From the NCBI GenBank assembly GCA_036488725.1, contig DASXHD010000063.1, positions 59,967-123,966 on the forward strand: a DNA stretch of 64,000 bases. The letters are read 5' to 3'. The stretch's first letter is position 1. Every line of letters starts with the position of its first letter. The DNA comes from DASXHD01 sp036488725. GTDB lineage: Bacteria > Myxococcota_A > Polyangia > Polyangiales > Polyangiaceae. A program made the position numbers and the translations under genes. A model generated the notes under the pieces. The model worked only from the letters and a program-made list of their open reading frames with translations. It was not told where the DNA came from and did not search any database. Of the stretch, positions 59,930 to 64,000 are shown piece by piece.

Positions 59930-60367
59930 TCACTCGAAATCTTTCCAGCGCGCCGCGATGCCGCCGGCGGCGATCAGCGACGTGACGAGTCCGAGGAGGA
60001 GCGCCGTGTTGTTTTGCGTGCGGATGTTCAAGACGATGTCGAGCATCGAAAATCCGGCGAGGACGTAGACGCCCCAGCGTTTGAAGCTCCACGTCCCCGC
60101 GACGCCGACGAGCTGAAGGAGCTCGACGACCATCACGAGCGTGAGGAGCTTGCCGAGCGAATGCATCGCCTCGCGGCCGTCGTCGCCCAGCGACGTCGGG
60201 TCGACTTTGGAGTTGATCACCGCCATCGCCGTGAACGCGATCGCGACGCCGATCAAGCAGCCGAGCGCTTTGACGACGAGGATCGCCTTCAGATAACCCG
60301 GCAACTGCGGGCGACGCAGCGGCGGCGGCGGGATGTTCATCATCGGCTGCATCGGCTGCATGGTCAC
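59930..60367 (-). CDS. small four-helix membrane protein
   Basis: 145 residues from GTG 60367, which overlaps the kinase stop (GTGA); ATG 60361 is also possible. A Met/Pro-rich start (MQPMQPMMNIPPPPLRRPQL) is followed by four membrane helices (GYLKAILVVKALGCLIGVAI, LLTLVMVVELLQLVGVAGTW, GVYVLAGFSMLDIVL, ALLLGLVTSLIAAGG). No known function. Coupling suggests it acts with the kinase. Confidence 0.75.
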   Translation of the reverse strand: MTMQPMQPMMNIPPPPLRRPQLPGYLKAILVVKALGCLIGVAIAFTAMAVINSKVDPTSLGDDGREAMHSLGKLLTLVMVVELLQLVGVAGTWSFKRWGVYVLAGFSMLDIVLNIRTQNNTALLLGLVTSLIAAGGIAARWKDFE

Positions 60368-63300
60368 ACGCTCGGCGTCAGGGTCATGCGTTCGCCGCCG
60401 AGGACCGTCGCGAGCTCGCGCGGCATCAGGCCGTAGGCTTCGGCGGCCGCGAGGAGGCCCGCGTTCGACTGGAGCTGCGTCAAGAAATCGCGCGAGTACG
60501 GCGTGCCGGAGAGACCTTGCACGCGCGTCGCGAGCCGCGGGATGCCGCGCAAAATCGCTTCGCGCGCCTCCGCGAGATCGCCGAGGTCGACGCACGCGTC
60601 GTGGAGCGCGAGAAAAACGGGCGCTTCGTTGAGCAAGCTCGGCGAGCCTTCGTCGAGGAGCTTCGCCGCCTCGCGCGCGATGTCGCGCGATTTGTCCGGC
60701 GCGCCGCAGCGTCGCTCGGCCTCCGCCAAAAATCCCATCGCGACCGGGACGACGTCGAGCATCTTCGTCGCGCGGTAGCCTTGCGCGGCCGTGCGAAGGA
60801 GCGCGCGCGCGCGCTCGGAGCATTCGGGATCGCTCGATCGCAAAAGCTCGAGGCCGCGATAGTAGAGAACGCCGAGCGTCGCGCGGTCGTGCGGGACCCA
60901 GCTGCCCGCGGCGGCCGCGTCGCCGAGCCCGCGCGGATCGGCGAGGATGCGATCGAGCTGCGAGTCGGGTCCGAACGTCGCCGCCCAGCCGAGCAAATTC
61001 ATCTGCCCGTGTCGCACGGTGCCCGGCGAGCCGATCGCTTGCGCGAGCGCGATGCCGCCCTCGATCGCGACGCGCGCCTCCGCTTTCGCGCCGACGGTCG
61101 TGAGCGCGAAGCCGACGTTGATCGTGAGCGTCGCCTCGCGCGTCTTGAGGCCCGCGTCGCTCGCCGCGCGCGCCGCCGACCGACGAGCTTCGAGCGCCGC
61201 GCCGACGTCGCCGCGCGTTTGCCGCACGACCGCGAGCGTCTGCCACGCGTCGACCACGGCACCGGGAAGCGAATGACGCTGCGCGAGCGAGAGGAGCTGC
61301 TCGGCGACCTCGGCCGCCGCGTCGAACGCGCCGGCGAACGCGTAACGCGAAGCGAGCGCCGCCGCGCATCGCGCTTCTTCGTCGACGAGCCCCGCGGCCT
61401 GCGCGTCTTTTCGGACTTGCTCGAGCCGCGCGCTCGTCTCGTCGTCGCCGCCGCACGAGTCTTCGTAACGAACGCGCGCGCCCTTCGCGCGCACTTCGCT
61501 CGCTTCGTCGTAGACGGCTTCTTCCATCGAGCGCACCGCGCTGTCGCGCTCGGCCGCGCGCGCGTCTTGACGGCTCCACGCTTCGTCGAGGAGCTGGGCG
61601 CGCGCGAACTGCGTCGGCTTGTCCTCGGCGAACGCGAGCGATTTTTCCGCCATCGAGACGGCGTCGGCGAGCGCATGCGCGGCGAGCGCGCGCCGCGCGG
61701 CTTTCTCGAGGTGAACCGCCGCCTCCTCGAACGCCTGTCCGAGCTCGAGGTGCCGCGCGACCGTCGCGTCGTCCTCGGCCATCTTCGCGAGCCAGCGCCC
61801 GGCGCGCGCGTGGAGATCGCGCAGCGCGTCCTCGCCGAGCGCCGCGTACGCGACCTCGCGCATGAGCGCGTGCTTGAACGAAAACTCGCGCGTCCCCTTG
61901 AAGCGCGGCTGCGCTTGCTCGACGACGATCTCGCTCGACGCCAGCATGCGGAGCGTCTCGGCCGCGTTCGGAACGCCGAGCGCCTCGAGGCCTTGATCCC
62001 AACCGACCTGACCGAAGACCGAGAGCCGCGAGGCCGCGTCGCGCGTCGCGTCGTCGAGCGCGTCGAGCTGCACTTGCATCGCGGCTTCGATCGTCGGCGC
62101 TTGCGCGGCGTCGCGACCTTGCGCGGCGAGACGCGCGAGCTCCTCGGCGAAGAGCGGCGAGCCGGCCGCTTGCGTCGCGATGCCGTCGGCGATCGCGTCT
62201 CCCTGCGCGACGCGCTCACCCAAAATCGAGCGCGCGATCGTGCGCACCGCGCGCTTCGACAGCGGCCGCACCTCGATGCGCACGTGATCGCGACCCGAGA
62301 ACCGCTCGGGGTCCTCCCGCCAAAACGAGGGCCGCGTCGTCATCATGATCCAAAACGGCGTGCCCGCCGCGCGACCGAGCACGTGATCGATCCACGAGAG
62401 GCTCTCGCTGTCGGCCCACTGCGCGTCCTCGAGGCCGACGACCATCGGCGACTTGCGCGCGAGCCCGACGGTGACCTCGGTGAGCCCGAGCCAGAGCGCG
62501 TCGCGCGCGGCCCGCGCGTCGGCCATCTCGGGGAGCGGCTCGTTCGCGAGGAGCCGCGCGAAAGAGTCGAGCACGTCTTCGGTGAGCTCGACGTCGGCGA
62601 GGTGCGCGACGTTCTTCGCCGCGAGGCGCGCGTCGTCGAGGTCGACGCCCTTGGGCACGCCGGCCATCTGCCGCGCGAGATCCGCCGCGACGCCGAGCGA
62701 GTGCGATTTGCCGAACGTCTCGCATCGCGCGAGGAGCACGCGCGCGCCCGACGAATGCGACGAGACGCGTTGAATCGCCTCGCGCCGGAGACGCGTCTTG
62801 CCGATACCCGGCGCGCCGGTCAGCGTGACGAGCACCGGCGTCGCGTCGTCCAGCGAGCGCTCGAACGACGACACGAGCTGCGAGAGCTCCGCCTCCCGTC
62901 CGACGAACGGCGCGCCGCCGAGCGCGTCCTTCTTGCCCGCGTGAACGCCGCCGACGAGCGCGCTCCCGTCCTCGCGGATCTGAAATTCGTAACGCCCGCC
63001 CGCGAGCTCGGCGGTCGTCGTGTCGAGGAGCACGTGCCCGCGCGTCGCGTCGCGCGCGAGCGCCGCGGCGCGGTCGACGACTTCTCCGATCGGCCGCATG
63101 CCGCGCTCGACGCGCGAGCGACCGGTTGCAATTCCAACCGTCGCGTTCACTTTGGCGAGGCGAAGCGCGAGATCGATCGCGCGTGTCGCTTCGTCGCCGA
63201 GCGCGCGCGCGACCCCCAAGTGCGCGACGAGCGCGTCGCCGCCGAGCTCGGTCGCCTCGGCGCCGCGCGCGCGAAGATGCGCGATGAGCCGCGTCCGCGG

Positions 63301-64000
63301 CGGCCCTTTCGGCACGTGCGTCGCGACGATCGTCGTCACGAGCCGCGAGCCACCGGACGAATGCGAGAGTTGGCTTGCCGGCCCGACCGCGCTGATCGGC
63401 GCCGAGTCGTGACCGCGCGCCTCGAGCACGGTGTCGCCGGTCCGCGACGCGATGTCGTTCGCGAGCGCGCGCAATCGATCGGCCGCGATCGCGCCGCTCG
63501 CCGGCCGCTCCGACGGATCGGTCGCGAGGAGCTCGGCCATCAAATCGTCGAGCGGCACCGGCACGTCGGGCACCACGTCCGAGAGACGCGGCGGCGGCGT
63601 CGTCACGAGACGCGCGAGGATCGCGATCGGCGTCGGCCCGATGTGCGGGGGCCTCCCGGTGATCATCTCGAAGAGGGTCGCCCCGAGCGCGTACAAATCG
63701 GCGCGCGCGTTCACGCCTTCATCGCCGCGCGCCTGCTCCGGCGCCATGTACGCGGGCGTCCCGATGATCGCGCCGGTGCGCGTGAGCTTCGCGTCCTCGG
63801 CCGAGGCGACGCCGAAGTCGACGAGCTTCGTCTTGGGTGACGCGCCGTCGTCGCCGTTCAGGAGGAACACGTTCGAGGGCTTCACGTCGCGGTGCACGAT
63901 GCCCGCGGCGTGCGCGGCATGGAGCGCGTCCGCCACACTGGCCGCGACCTCGAGCGATTGCGTGATCGACAGCGGCTTGCGCTTCATGCGCTGCGCGATG
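60364..64000 (-). CDS. Ser/Thr kinase fused to cyclase-like, AAA and TPR domains (PknK-like), partial
   Basis: The gene runs off the right edge; the kinase N-lobe is missing. Visible order: kinase C-lobe (63400-64000) with catalytic HRDVKPSN, VDFG and TPAYMAPEQ; a degenerate class III cyclase-homology domain (about 62960-63370) in which the usual metal Asp is replaced (VTTIVATHV); an AAA/orc1-like ATPase (about 62200-62920) with GAPGIGKTRL Walker A and MVVGLEDAQW Walker B; and helical TPR-like repeats to the end. Such kinases relay signals and bind nucleotide; the substrate is unknown. Coupled to a membrane protein. Confidence 0.93.
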   Translation of the reverse strand, partial: IAQRMKRKPLSITQSLEVAASVADALHAAHAAGIVHRDVKPSNVFLLNGDDGASPKTKLVDFGVASAEDAKLTRTGAIIGTPAYMAPEQARGDEGVNARADLYALGATLFEMITGRPPHIGPTPIAILARLVTTPPPRLSDVVPDVPVPLDDLMAELLATDPSERPASGAIAADRLRALANDIASRTGDTVLEARGHDSAPISAVGPASQLSHSSGGSRLVTTIVATHVPKGPPRTRLIAHLRARGAEATELGGDALVAHLGVARALGDEATRAIDLALRLAKVNATVGIATGRSRVERGMRPIGEVVDRAAALARDATRGHVLLDTTTAELAGGRYEFQIREDGSALVGGVHAGKKDALGGAPFVGREAELSQLVSSFERSLDDATPVLVTLTGAPGIGKTRLRREAIQRVSSHSSGARVLLARCETFGKSHSLGVAADLARQMAGVPKGVDLDDARLAAKNVAHLADVELTEDVLDSFARLLANEPLPEMADARAARDALWLGLTEVTVGLARKSPMVVGLEDAQWADSESLSWIDHVLGRAAGTPFWIMMTTRPSFWREDPERFSGRDHVRIEVRPLSKRAVRTIARSILGERVAQGDAIADGIATQAAGSPLFAEELARLAAQGRDAAQAPTIEAAMQVQLDALDDATRDAASRLSVFGQVGWDQGLEALGVPNAAETLRMLASSEIVVEQAQPRFKGTREFSFKHALMREVAYAALGEDALRDLHARAGRWLAKMAEDDATVARHLELGQAFEEAAVHLEKAARRALAAHALADAVSMAEKSLAFAEDKPTQFARAQLLDEAWSRQDARAAERDSAVRSMEEAVYDEASEVRAKGARVRYEDSCGGDDETSARLEQVRKDAQAAGLVDEEARCAAALASRYAFAGAFDAAAEVAEQLLSLAQRHSLPGAVVDAWQTLAVVRQTRGDVGAALEARRSAARAASDAGLKTREATLTINVGFALTTVGAKAEARVAIEGGIALAQAIGSPGTVRHGQMNLLGWAATFGPDSQLDRILADPRGLGDAAAAGSWVPHDRATLGVLYYRGLELLRSSDPECSERARALLRTAAQGYRATKMLDVVPVAMGFLAEAERRCGAPDKSRDIAREAAKLLDEGSPSLLNEAPVFLALHDACVDLGDLAEAREAILRGIPRLATRVQGLSGTPYSRDFLTQLQSNAGLLAAAEAYGLMPRELATVLGGERMTLTPSV

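Noticed and set aside
60517..63840. A 1107-codon open frame on the plus strand
   Set aside because: It is antisense to the kinase/AAA/TPR gene, Arg-rich and without any domain; a product of the GC-rich codon pattern.

Overview
The window is about 64 kb of very GC-rich bacterial chromosome with almost no spare DNA. Gene style points to a Myxococcota bacterium, probably a Polyangia-type myxobacterium. The signs are many small lipoproteins with Ala/Thr/Pro-rich linkers, a 58-residue basic protein ending in a DPDIAGIVPGP motif, a fused Ser/Thr kinase/AAA ATPase/TPR regulator, PilZ and GGDEF signalling proteins, and many GTG starts. This placement is inferred from gene style only. I see no phage, insertion sequence, CRISPR array or biosynthetic megasynthase.

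Layout. 1-2.6 kb (+): end of an alpha/beta hydrolase, two small membrane proteins, an AraC-type regulator and a beta-carbonic anhydrase. 2.5-8.6 kb (-): aldose epimerase-like protein, a tRNA-like element, an ECF sigma/anti-sigma/Spy-like lipoprotein operon, a DUF4349 lipoprotein, a TerB-like/HTTM/partner operon and a response regulator pair. 8.7-12 kb: small XRE regulator, proline-rich membrane protein, lipoprotein, phytanoyl-CoA-dioxygenase-like enzyme and aldo/keto reductase. 12-17.4 kb (+): Cys-containing lipoprotein coupled to an ABC-2 exporter (ATPase and two permeases), pirin and PilZ. 17.4-19.6 kb (-): a coupled run of small proteins, an RRM protein and a lysozyme-like secreted protein.

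19.8-28.2 kb: a PAS/GAF sensor kinase with unusual catalytic motifs (+), then PEBP, a PhnD-like binding protein, a Cys-repeat lipoprotein, DUF72, DJ-1/PfpI, an OmpA lipoprotein, an amidohydrolase lipoprotein and a BON lipoprotein (-). 28.5-28.9 kb is the only sizeable gene-free stretch; it is a cluster of palindromic repeats. 29-33 kb: MscS channel, SPW-repeat protein, diiron protein and a polytopic membrane protein. 33-39 kb (-): transaldolase, an exported GH1 beta-glucosidase with an EF-hand-like loop, and a large BNR-repeat lipoprotein. 39-42 kb (+): an exported SHELSEAATDP-motif protein, a secreted protein and a lipoprotein methyltransferase homologue. 42-45.3 kb (-): SDR, EXPERA protein, DMT exporter and a beta-propeller protein.

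45.4-51.3 kb (+): tRNA-Cys, outer-membrane barrel, response regulator-GGDEF, an APH-like/P-loop kinase fusion, a small protein and a PaaK/LuxE-like ligase. 51.3-54.2 kb (-): CDP-alcohol phosphatidyltransferase, FAD oxidase, phosphoribosyltransferase and glycine-zipper protein. 54.2-57.2 kb: patatin, Cys/His protein, UDP-sugar 4-epimerase and a DUF6600-like protein. The window ends with a glycosyltransferase-like membrane protein (-), a TolQ-like/sigma/anti-sigma trio (+), and a membrane protein behind a large Ser/Thr kinase that runs off the right edge (-).

Two layout rules recur. Co-directional genes are often joined by 4-base stop/start overlaps (ATGA, GTGA, TTGA), so translational coupling is probably widespread. 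Convergent genes nearly always abut or overlap: 11 of 12 junctions have 4 bases or fewer between stops, or overlap.
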